A stretch of 14,689 bases of DNA from NCBI GenBank assembly GCA_946481105.1, contig CAMLMM010000048.1:1-14689 (forward strand). Reading direction: 5' to 3'. The position numbers were made by a program, and so were the translations under genes. Of the stretch, positions 6,301 to 12,850 are shown piece by piece. The DNA is from an uncultured Alphaproteobacteria bacterium. GTDB lineage: Bacteria > Pseudomonadota > Alphaproteobacteria > Micavibrionales > Micavibrionaceae. The stretch's first letter is position 1, and every line of letters begins with the position of its first letter. The notes below the pieces were generated by a model. That model had not been told where the DNA came from and did not search any database. It saw nothing but the letters and a program-made list of their open reading frames with translations.

Positions 6301-8145
6301 ATGACCATAAAACGTATTATGTTACTGCTGTTATCGCTTATCAGTGTGCTGCTACTGATGTCGCAGGCACAGTTATTGAAGCAGTCATATACGCAGTATC
6401 AGATGACCAACCGCGCTATTACGAGCAACGAAGCCATCAGCAATTTATTGAAGGCCGCAAATATTTGGGCTCTGGAGCGTGGCGTAACCAATTCTGCCTT
6501 AGGCGCAGCGGAGGCGGCCAGTCCGGAAACATTGGCAAAAATAAACGGGCTTCGCCGGGAGTCAGATGCCGCATTTGATGCCGCCCTGACTCAGATTAAA
6601 TCGATGTCCTTTAATACGGATTCCCTTGCCAATGTGCAGACCTTGCATGAAAAAGTAATCGCGTTACGTCAACGTGCCGATAACAATCTGTCCGAAGAAA
6701 AAGCCAGCCGTGATGCCGATTTAATGGGCTTATGGATGCCGGGGACTTCGGGCCTTATTGTTGAATCACAAAAATTCCGTCTTAACATAGCCACGCAATC
6801 CCTGGCGCTGGATTCCAGGCTCGGTAAAGACATGCTCTTGCGCCATAACGTCTGGCTGATGACGGAGTATGCGGGGCGTGAGCGCGGGATGCTGGCCGGG
6901 ATTCTTTCCTCCAACGAGCCGATTTCCCCGAAACAGCTTCAGCAACTCCTGGAATATCGGGGCAAGGTGGAGGAAGGCCATAGCGCACTGATCAGCATAT
7001 ATCTGGATGACGAAGAAAAAATCCTGCTGGCCCCTTTTGTCAAAGCGGCCGAGCAGGATTTTTTTGGAAGTTATGAAGACATGCGGCAAAAAATTTACAC
7101 AGAGGCCCAGGCCGGTGCCGGATATAGTGTAACGGCAAAGGAATGGGTAGATCGTGCAACTCAGGCTATAGCCACACTTAATAAAATTCAGGAGGTAAGC
7201 GGAAATTATATTGTTGATGCTCTGAAGAAAGATAAGGGGGAAGCCCAGCAGAACATGATTTTTTATGCTGCGCAGATGGGGTTTGCGTTTTTGGTTGCCG
7301 TCTCAGCCATATTGGTGGTGCTTATACGGGCGCTTAACCCCATGAAAAAACTTTCAGCAGTCATGACGTCGCTGGCAAATGGCAATCTGGAGCAGACTGT
7401 CCCCTATATGCAGCGTTCCGATGAGATCGGCCATATGGCGCAGTCGGTGAATATATTCCGGGAAAACGGGCTGGAGAAAAGACGGCTGGAAGAAGATGCC
7501 CAAAAGGCAGCCGAGCGGTCAGCCCTGGAAAAAAGGCAGATGATGAATGAATTAGCCGACCAGTTCCAGGCCAGCATTACAGCCACCATGGAAGTTGAGA
7601 CCGTGGCGGCAGCGGCGGAAGAGCTCTCCCTCTCAATTGCCGAAATATCGCGGCAGGTGACGACATCGTCGTCTGTTTCCAATGATGCTGTCGGGGAGGC
7701 TGAACAAACTTCCTCCCAAATGCAGAAACTATCGGAAACCAGCCATAATATTGGCGCTGTTGTAGAGCTTATTACCCAGATTGCGCAGCAGACCAACCTG
7801 CTGGCGTTGAATGCCACGATTGAAGCCGCCCGGGCCGGGGAAGCCGGGAAAGGCTTCAGCGTGGTGGCGGCAGAAGTAAAAAACCTGGCATCCCAGACAG
7901 GTAACGCCACCGAACAGATTGGCACACAGGTCGCGGAAATACAAAACTCAATTACGGTTGCCGTGGCGGCCATTCAACATATCAGCAAAACAATTGCCCA
8001 GATCAGTTCGGCGCAGGCGGGAATTGCCGCCGCCGTGGAAGAGCAGGATGCGGCAACCAAAGAAATTGCCCGCAGCGTGCAGGAATCCTTTGGCGGTATT
8101 AAGCGTGAAGTCAACCAGTTTCTGGAAGTGATGCGCGGCGCGTGA
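6301..8145 (+). CDS. Methyl-accepting chemotaxis protein with NIT-like sensor domain
   Basis: A 614-residue transmembrane chemoreceptor. Residues 6-22 form the first membrane segment and about 24-315 a helical periplasmic domain. A second segment lies at about 321-345, then a HAMP linker ([21 protein letters not shown]...DEIGHMA), and the signalling hairpin with [30 protein letters not shown] near 490-520, the CheA/CheW contact tip. The sensor has two ERG-type motifs, [13 protein letters not shown] (56-68) and [12 protein letters not shown] (191-202), followed by Arg-containing helices. This recalls the nitrate/nitrite-sensing NIT fold, a suggestion only. The protein ends in EVMRGA, without the NWETF-type CheR tether. 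The start at 6301 is chosen over 6259 because it has a GAGG site five bases upstream and gives a clean N-terminal anchor. No other chemotaxis gene is in the window. Confidence 0.92.
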   Translation: MTIKRIMLLLLSLISVLLLMSQAQLLKQSYTQYQMTNRAITSNEAISNLLKAANIWALERGVTNSALGAAEAASPETLAKINGLRRESDAAFDAALTQIKSMSFNTDSLANVQTLHEKVIALRQRADNNLSEEKASRDADLMGLWMPGTSGLIVESQKFRLNIATQSLALDSRLGKDMLLRHNVWLMTEYAGRERGMLAGILSSNEPISPKQLQQLLEYRGKVEEGHSALISIYLDDEEKILLAPFVKAAEQDFFGSYEDMRQKIYTEAQAGAGYSVTAKEWVDRATQAIATLNKIQEVSGNYIVDALKKDKGEAQQNMIFYAAQMGFAFLVAVSAILVVLIRALNPMKKLSAVMTSLANGNLEQTVPYMQRSDEIGHMAQSVNIFRENGLEKRRLEEDAQKAAERSALEKRQMMNELADQFQASITATMEVETVAAAAEELSLSIAEISRQVTTSSSVSNDAVGEAEQTSSQMQKLSETSHNIGAVVELITQIAQQTNLLALNATIEAARAGEAGKGFSVVAAEVKNLASQTGNATEQIGTQVAEIQNSITVAVAAIQHISKTIAQISSAQAGIAAAVEEQDAATKEIARSVQESFGGIKREVNQFLEVMRGA

Positions 8146-8155
8146 GCGCCCGGCT

Positions 8156-8206
8156 TTGCAGCAATGTCTGCTGGGCTCGTTAATAGTTCGTTTTGCAGTT
8201 TTCGGA
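8156..8206 (+). repeat. 51-bp imperfect direct repeat, copy B
   Basis: Partner of 6081-6131 in the same orientation, with the exact core GTTAATAGTTCGTT at 8179-8192. It begins 10 bases after the chemoreceptor stop codon and is non-coding. A short hairpin, CAGCA/TGCTG, is present in this copy only. Confidence 0.6.
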
Positions 8207-8233
8207 TTTTCCCTGCTGTTTCTGACATGCCTA

Positions 8234-8249
8234 TTGGCAAGTTTGCCAA
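8234..8249. promoter_or_regulatory. 16-bp palindrome, candidate operator
   Basis: TTGGCAA-GT-TTGCCAA has perfect 7-base arms around a 2-base centre and lies 46 bases before the start of the two-gene membrane-protein pair. Its size and position fit a dimeric repressor site. No regulator gene is next to it and no clear promoter was recognised, so function is inferred. Confidence 0.4.
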
Positions 8250-8295
8250 ATAATCTGGCTTATGTTAAAAACCATGGGAAGATGGAGGAGATCGA

Positions 8296-8772
8296 ATGGA
8301 TATAAGCAAATATGCCGGCTGGACTCTGGTAGCTGCTTTCGCCGAAGCGACAATGCTGGCCTATACCTGGGTTGTTCCAGATATATATATCGATTACACC
8401 ATTACATCCTGTTACGCCAAGGGTGATGGCAAAGCTCAGATTATCGGTATAGGCAAAGTTGGTGAGACTTACCGTCAGCGCCGCTTTAACACCACCACCG
8501 AAGAAACGAATGCGAATGGAATTACCTGTTCCGACAGCCCATTGCCCCAACTGAACGAGCAGAGCATGTCCTGTACCCTGCAGACACGCGGTCAATATAT
8601 TCCGTTAATCAATATTTGGCCCTATGTGAGCGAGGAAGGAGCCGATTGCCGCGCCATTACCAAGGACCAATTAAAAGAAGTTCAAGGAGCCATTAATCGC
8701 AAGGAAGTCAGCCGGGATTTCGTTATCCGAATGATGCAGCAGGAAAAACTAAAAGGATTAAACCATGAATGA
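8296..8772 (+). CDS. Hypothetical membrane-anchored protein, first gene of a pair
   Basis: 158 residues with a strong GGAGGAG ribosome-binding site (8284-8290) five bases before the ATG, so translation is well supported. One hydrophobic segment (about residues 8-27, GWTLVAAFAEATMLAYTWVV) probably acts as an uncleaved anchor. The remaining 130 residues would then face the periplasm and contain four cysteines (C39, C78, C93, C118) that could form two disulfides. The C-terminal 35 residues are charged and helical (KDQLKEVQGAINRKE...MMQQEKLKG). I recognise no family. It overlaps the next gene by eight bases, so the pair is very likely co-translated and may form one complex. A 16-bp palindrome lies just upstream. 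Confidence 0.72.
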   Translation: MDISKYAGWTLVAAFAEATMLAYTWVVPDIYIDYTITSCYAKGDGKAQIIGIGKVGETYRQRRFNTTTEETNANGITCSDSPLPQLNEQSMSCTLQTRGQYIPLINIWPYVSEEGADCRAITKDQLKEVQGAINRKEVSRDFVIRMMQQEKLKGLNHE

Positions 8773-9232
8773 CAATTTGAGACTAAGAGACCTTTTGCCA
8801 GCAGTTAGTTTCGATCCCCAAGCCAATTTTCGGGGCGGAATGCTTCAGTCAGGCTTAGCTATCTCAGGAATTGGCGCAGTTGGGGGTGGAATTGCCTTGG
8901 CTACAGTCTCCTCTGGCACTCTTGCGGTGAGTTTTCTTTCTGCCACAGCTTCTGCCATGTTGCCCCTTGCATACAATGCCTATGCTTATGGGGCTAAAAA
9001 ACCCATTGTGATAGGAATGGTTCGGGGGCGGGGTGGCGCAATTGGCCTTGCCGTCCCAATTTTTATGGCTGCCGCAACCTCTGTCGCAACTTATATGGCA
9101 TTAGAAGCAAAATCAGGCGAGGCCAATAAAAATGGCGCGATAACGACCAGCGTGCCATGGAACCCTGATATGGTTGCAGCTGAGATTGATAAACTCAAGA
9201 AAGCTGGCTTTATAATACACTGCCCCAAATAA
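8765..9232 (+). CDS. Hypothetical multi-pass membrane protein, second gene of a pair
   Basis: 155 residues with a short polar N-terminus, then a Gly/Ala/Ser-rich hydrophobic region giving probably three membrane segments (about 29-49, 52-72 and 90-112) and a polar C-terminal tail ending DKLKKAGFIIHCPK. The first two segments are unusually rich in small residues (SGIGAVGGGIALATVSSGTLA), which favours close helix packing. The ATG lies inside the end of the preceding gene, with AAGGA about seven bases before it, indicating translational coupling. I recognise no family, and no enzyme motif is visible. It converges on yggS with ten bases between the stops. Co-expression with the Cys-containing partner suggests an envelope function; anything more specific would be a guess. 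Confidence 0.7.
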   Translation: MNDNLRLRDLLPAVSFDPQANFRGGMLQSGLAISGIGAVGGGIALATVSSGTLAVSFLSATASAMLPLAYNAYAYGAKKPIVIGMVRGRGGAIGLAVPIFMAAATSVATYMALEAKSGEANKNGAITTSVPWNPDMVAAEIDKLKKAGFIIHCPK

Positions 9233-9242
9233 CTTTCAGGGA

Positions 9243-9905
9243 CTAAGCGATGCGCTCACCAAATAACGCCGTACCAATACGAACATGGGTGGCACCGAGT
9301 TCGATGGCACGCTCATAATCCCCCGACATACCCATACTGAGGAGTGGCAACTGGTGACGTACGGCCAGTTTCTTCAGCAACGCGAAGTGAAAGGCCGGGG
9401 GTTCGCCGACTGGTGGGATACACATCAACCCCTGTACATTCAGGCGTACGTCGCGGCAATGCTGGATAAGGGCAGGTAAATCAGTCAGGTTGACCCCCGC
9501 TTTCTGTGGTTCATTTCCCGTATTGACCTGAATAAAACAAAGCGGGTTCTTACCCTGCTTCTGGCATTCTTTGGCCAGCGCATCGGCGATATCGGGACGG
9601 TCGATTGTTTCAATCACATCGAAAAGAGCGACGGCATCACCCGCTTTATTGGTCTGGAGGGGGCCAATCAAATGTAATTGCAGGTCAGGATGGTGTTTTT
9701 TGCGTTCGGACCAGTGTTTTTCTGCTTCCTGTACGCGGTTTTCACCGAAAACGCGCAATCCCAGCGCCAAAGCCGCATCTATTTTGCCCTCATCCTGCAT
9801 TTTTGAAACAGCAATCAGGGTCACATCACCGGATGGGCGGTGTGACAGGGAGCAGGATTTTTCGATATTCTGGTGAATAAGGGTGAGATTGTCTGTAAGG
9901 GACAT
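9243..9905 (-). CDS. yggS: PLP-binding homeostasis protein, YggS/PLPBP family
   Basis: Single-domain TIM-barrel protein that binds pyridoxal 5'-phosphate and keeps the cellular PLP and amino-acid balance; no catalytic reaction is firmly known. The 220-residue product has family length. K35 in LIAVSKMQ is the PLP Schiff-base lysine, followed by VFGENRVQEA (52-61), LHLIGPLQTNKA, and the C-terminal phosphate-binding run LSMGMSGDYERAIELGATH and VRIGTALFGER. The ribosome-binding site is weak (GAGAAT). It lies 104 bases downstream of rho on the same strand, across a hairpin-rich repeat. In many bacteria this gene sits with proC or cell-division genes; that is not the case here. Confidence 0.96.
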   Translation of the reverse strand: MSLTDNLTLIHQNIEKSCSLSHRPSGDVTLIAVSKMQDEGKIDAALALGLRVFGENRVQEAEKHWSERKKHHPDLQLHLIGPLQTNKAGDAVALFDVIETIDRPDIADALAKECQKQGKNPLCFIQVNTGNEPQKAGVNLTDLPALIQHCRDVRLNVQGLMCIPPVGEPPAFHFALLKKLAVRHQLPLLSMGMSGDYERAIELGATHVRIGTALFGERIA

Positions 9906-9927
9906 TTTATTCTCATTTTTTTTAATC

Positions 9928-9990
9928 CCCTCTCCCTTAATCCCTCTCCCTCAGGGAGAGGGAAAGCGAATGCAATGAGCAGGGAGAGGG
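9928..9990. repeat. Four-arm CCCTCTCCC/GGGAGAGGG repeat between rho and yggS
   Basis: Two copies of CCCTCTCCC (9928-9936, 9942-9950) are followed by two of GGGAGAGGG (9954-9962, 9982-9990). The inner pair forms a perfect 9-bp stem with a three-base loop (9942-9962); other pairings are also possible. Similar pyrimidine/purine inverted repeats occur as dispersed intergenic elements in many proteobacteria. Read with the flanking genes (minus strand) the hairpin is followed by an A-run, not a U-run, so it is not a classical terminator for rho. It could still stall transcription or protect rho mRNA. Confidence 0.6.
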
Positions 9991-10009
9991 AGGCAATATG
10001 AATTAGTTA

Positions 10010-11266
10010 TTACTGGTTCATCGACTGGAAGAAATCGTCGTTGGACTTGGTATCCTTGAGCTTGTCGAGCAGGAATTCCACGGCGTCCACTGTCCCCATC
10101 GGGTTGAGGATACGGCGCAGGAGCCACATCTTCTGCAGGGTCTGCTTGTCGACCAGCAATTCTTCTTTCCGGGTACCGGATTTCTGAATATCGATGGCCG
10201 GGAAGACGCGCTTGTCGGCGATCTTGCGGTCGAGCACGATTTCCGAGTTACCCGTTCCTTTGAATTCTTCGAAGATCACCTCGTCCATACGCGAGCCCGT
10301 ATCAATCAGCGCGGTCGCGATAATAGTCAGCGAACCACCCTGTTCGATGTTACGCGCGGCCCCGAAGAAGCGTTTCGGGCGTTGCAGGGCGTTGGCGTCC
10401 ACACCACCGGTCAATACTTTCCCGGATGATGGCACGACAGTGTTATACGCACGGGCCAGACGGGTAATGGAGTCGAGCAGGATGATTACGTCACGTTTAT
10501 GTTCAACCAGGCGCTTGGCTTTTTCCATGACCATTTCCGCGACCTGTACGTGACGGGCGGCGGGTTCGTCAAAGGTGGATGATACGACTTCACCACGCAC
10601 GGAACGCGCCATATCGGTCACTTCCTCGGGGCGTTCGTCGATCAGCAGAACGATGAGATAGGCATCCGGATGGTTGGTCGCGATGGAATGCGCGATATCC
10701 TGCAGCATCACGGTCTTACCGACACGTGGCGGCGCAACGATCAGCGCACGCTGGCCGAAACCGAGCGGCGATGTCAGTTCGATGACGCGCTGGGTGTTGT
10801 TTTTCTTGGTCGGATCCGGGAGTTCCAGGTTGATTTTGCGTTCCGGATACAGCGGGGTCAAGTTGTCGAAGTTGATGCGGTGACGCAGTTTTTCCGGCAG
10901 TTCGCCGTTAATGGTATCGACTTTCAACAGGGCGAAATAACGCTCGGATTCTTTCGGGGCGCGGATTTCGCCTTCGATAATATCGCCGGTACGCATGCCA
11001 AAGCGACGAACCTGGGACGGGGAGATATAAATATCATCCGGACCCGGGAGGTAATTTTCTTCAGGGGAGCGGAGGAAGCCGAAGCCGTCCTGCAATACTT
11101 CAAGAACACCCGCACCGGAAATCGGCACGTTCTGTTCGGCAAGGCGTTTCAGCACGGCGAACATCATATCCTGCTTACGCATCGTGCCGCAGTTTTCGAT
11201 TTCCAGTTCCTCGGCAAAGGCCAGAAGCTCGGATGGGGACCGCGTTTTTAAGTCCTGTAAATTCAT
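10010..11266 (-). CDS. rho: Transcription termination factor Rho
   Basis: Hexameric RNA-dependent ATPase that ends transcription at C-rich, unstructured RNA. The 418-residue protein has standard length. It shows the N-terminal helical domain ([23 protein letters not shown]), the cold-shock-type RNA-binding fold with GFGFLR (61-66) and [20 protein letters not shown] sequence (77-91), and the ATPase domain with Walker A APPRVGKT (178-185), DERPEEV (210-216), Walker B IILLDS (261-266), the Q-loop [10 protein letters not shown] (285-294) and an R-loop containing GTGNSE. The Walker A reads RVGKT where many Rho proteins have KAGKT or RAGKT, a mild variant. Rho is commonly near the origin with hemE and hemJ in alphaproteobacteria, in keeping with this window. 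Confidence 0.98.
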   Translation of the reverse strand: MNLQDLKTRSPSELLAFAEELEIENCGTMRKQDMMFAVLKRLAEQNVPISGAGVLEVLQDGFGFLRSPEENYLPGPDDIYISPSQVRRFGMRTGDIIEGEIRAPKESERYFALLKVDTINGELPEKLRHRINFDNLTPLYPERKINLELPDPTKKNNTQRVIELTSPLGFGQRALIVAPPRVGKTVMLQDIAHSIATNHPDAYLIVLLIDERPEEVTDMARSVRGEVVSSTFDEPAARHVQVAEMVMEKAKRLVEHKRDVIILLDSITRLARAYNTVVPSSGKVLTGGVDANALQRPKRFFGAARNIEQGGSLTIIATALIDTGSRMDEVIFEEFKGTGNSEIVLDRKIADKRVFPAIDIQKSGTRKEELLVDKQTLQKMWLLRRILNPMGTVDAVEFLLDKLKDTKSNDDFFQSMNQ

Positions 11267-11300
11267 GTCATTCTCTTGGTTGGGGGAATTTCGTTAAGCG

Positions 11301-11519
11301 CTAAGCGGCTTGGGGATTTTTCTCGGGCGTTGTGTTGGCGTTAAATGTGCTCATAAGAAAATCTGGGAGTCCGTTTATGATAGGGAGCTTAACTCCCGGC
11401 TTATACATCTTTCCCGCGGCGATGGTTTCACCATCAGATAGTTCAATTTTTTGGGAAAAACGTATTGGACAGGTGCATTTATATAATGCTCCCCACCTCT
11501 TGTCAAATATTTCTTGCAA
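11301..11519 (-). CDS. Possible small protein with a Trm112-like 'PIINGLPDFL' end motif
   Basis: A 72-codon frame 34 bases upstream of rho on the same strand, starting at TTG. The only ribosome-binding-like sequence, AAGGGG, is about 15 bases from the start, so initiation is doubtful. The sequence is protein-like. It has a CTCPIRF segment (15-21) and LPIINGLPDFL (45-55), which resembles the 'YPI..GIPDFL' end of Trm112-type or methyltransferase N-terminal zinc-binding modules. Those normally have further cysteine pairs, and only two cysteines are present here. It could be a true small gene, a decayed fragment, or leader sequence of rho. The whole spacer 11267-11572 holds nothing else that I can support. 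Confidence 0.35.
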   Translation of the reverse strand: MQEIFDKRWGALYKCTCPIRFSQKIELSDGETIAAGKMYKPGVKLPIINGLPDFLMSTFNANTTPEKNPQAA

Positions 11520-11572
11520 AAACCGTGTCTTACCCCTTATTTTACCATAAGTAATAGCAGGGATAAACTAAA

Positions 11573-12400
11573 ATGAGTAAACAAAGCTTCGCCAAAGTAG
11601 CTCCGCCTTCCTCCGAGCCAGCACAGGCTGAACATAAACTGACGTCGGCACGGAAACAGCAAATTTGTCTTTTGGAGGACATGGCCGCCAATATATTCGG
11701 CAACCTGTTTCATAAATGGACGGATTTTGTGCATGATATTGTGACAGTGGAGAGCCGTTATAACCAGAAAACCGGGAAATTCTCCGTACATTTCTGGCCC
11801 ATGGCTTATGATGCCGAAAAAGAAAAACTTTCCGGCATGCCTGACATTGCATCCAATGACGCCCTTCAGAAATTTTGCGACAGTATGCAGGCCTCAGCGG
11901 TACGCACACGCGATTCCAAGGCGGGAAATAATCTGGATGATGAGTTTGACATCATCATCACCCGGGACGGAATTTTATGTCCGGAATATATACTTGAGAC
12001 CCGGACACCGACAGACATGATTGATCTGGCATATAATTTTATGCTGGATAATGGCTATAGCTGTCTGGATGATGGGCGTAAGCTCATCCCGAACACCAGC
12101 TATAATGACTGGACGGCCCGCGACCAGATTGCCGATCTTAAGCAACAGGCAATAGCACACGCCCGGGCACGAAGTACGGTGCAGAGTACGGAGGCGCAGG
12201 CGATCGAGTTCCTGCTGCATTTTACCCCGATGGACATGTATGGCTCGGCCGATGAAGCAATTGTCAGCAGCATTCATGCCATACAAAAACTTGGCGTCCT
12301 TCATTTTTCCCTGAATGCTGCGGCGGCCGTGGCGCGTCATATTGATAACCCGGATCATAAGGGACCGGTTCTGCGGACAGCGGGACTGCTTCCGCATTAA
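11573..12400 (+). CDS. Hypothetical protein, 275 residues
   Basis: I do not recognise this protein. It appears soluble, with no signal peptide or membrane segment. The first 25 residues are Pro/Ser/Ala-rich and probably disordered. A region of mixed composition follows (HKWTDFVHDIVTVESRYNQKTGKFSVHFWPMAYD), then an acidic block (NNLDDEFDIIITRDGILCPEYILETRTPTD), and an Ala-rich helical C-terminal third (DLKQQAIAHARARSTVQSTEAQAIEFLL). GCAGGGAT lies about ten bases before the ATG, a modest ribosome-binding site. Its TAA ends directly against the hemJ stop (no base between), so the two transcripts must converge or overlap. It is the only plus-strand gene between yggS and serA. The gene looks real, since codon choice resembles its neighbours and the frame is long, but its function is unknown. 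Confidence 0.7.
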   Translation: MSKQSFAKVAPPSSEPAQAEHKLTSARKQQICLLEDMAANIFGNLFHKWTDFVHDIVTVESRYNQKTGKFSVHFWPMAYDAEKEKLSGMPDIASNDALQKFCDSMQASAVRTRDSKAGNNLDDEFDIIITRDGILCPEYILETRTPTDMIDLAYNFMLDNGYSCLDDGRKLIPNTSYNDWTARDQIADLKQQAIAHARARSTVQSTEAQAIEFLLHFTPMDMYGSADEAIVSSIHAIQKLGVLHFSLNAAAAVARHIDNPDHKGPVLRTAGLLPH

Positions 12401-12847
12401 TCAGAACGGCTTCACCACCACCAGGATGATGATGGCAATCATCAGCAGGGTCGGGATTTCATTCCAGATACGGTAGAATTTCACCGGGCGGGTGTTTTCA
12501 TCCCGCTCGAACTGCTTGCGCCATTTGGAATACAGACCGTGGACGCCGCCCATCAGGAACAGCAGCGTCAGCTTGGCCTGGAACCAGGGCATTGACAGCA
12601 GGGCTGTGTTGGCCCAGATCATCAGGCCGCCAAACAGCAGGGCTGCGCAAAAAGCCGGGTTGACAATATAGCGCAGCAAACGGCGCTCCATCACTTTCAG
12701 CTTTTCCGAGAATTCAGAGCCTTTCGCGGCATCGGCGTGATAGACGAACAGGCGCGGCAGATAGAGCATCCCGGCCATGAACGACACGACCGCGATGATA
12801 TGCAGGGCCTTGAGCCACAGATAGGCGTTGAGGAGGATTTCCTGCAT
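12401..12847 (-). CDS. hemJ: Protoporphyrinogen IX oxidase, HemJ type
   Basis: Inner-membrane enzyme that oxidises protoporphyrinogen IX to protoporphyrin IX in heme synthesis; HemJ replaces HemG/HemY in most alphaproteobacteria. The 148-residue protein has family length and four membrane segments. Hallmarks are LKALHIIAVVSFMAGMLYLPRLFVYH (12-37) with the conserved H16, the ERR..R.I.NPA segment (54-65), PWFQAKLTLL with conserved K92, and the closing FYRIWNEIPTLLMI. It begins three bases after the serA stop, so it is co-transcribed with serA and probably translationally coupled. hemE of the same pathway is about 9 kb to the left; in many alphaproteobacteria the two are adjacent. Confidence 0.95.
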   Translation of the reverse strand: MQEILLNAYLWLKALHIIAVVSFMAGMLYLPRLFVYHADAAKGSEFSEKLKVMERRLLRYIVNPAFCAALLFGGLMIWANTALLSMPWFQAKLTLLFLMGGVHGLYSKWRKQFERDENTRPVKFYRIWNEIPTLLMIAIIILVVVKPF

Positions 12848-12850
12848 AAT

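Noticed and set aside
8296..9232. Toxin-antitoxin or holin pair
   Set aside because: Gene sizes, the overlap and the membrane segments could suggest it, but I see no toxin or antitoxin motif and both proteins are larger than usual for such pairs. Left as unknown.
9942..9962. Intrinsic terminator of rho
   Set aside because: The stem is perfect, but in the direction of transcription it is followed by A residues rather than a U-run. Listed as a repeat instead.
10670..11251. 193-codon open frame on the + strand inside rho
   Set aside because: Antisense shadow of a highly conserved gene. The translation resembles no family and is biased towards F, G and R.
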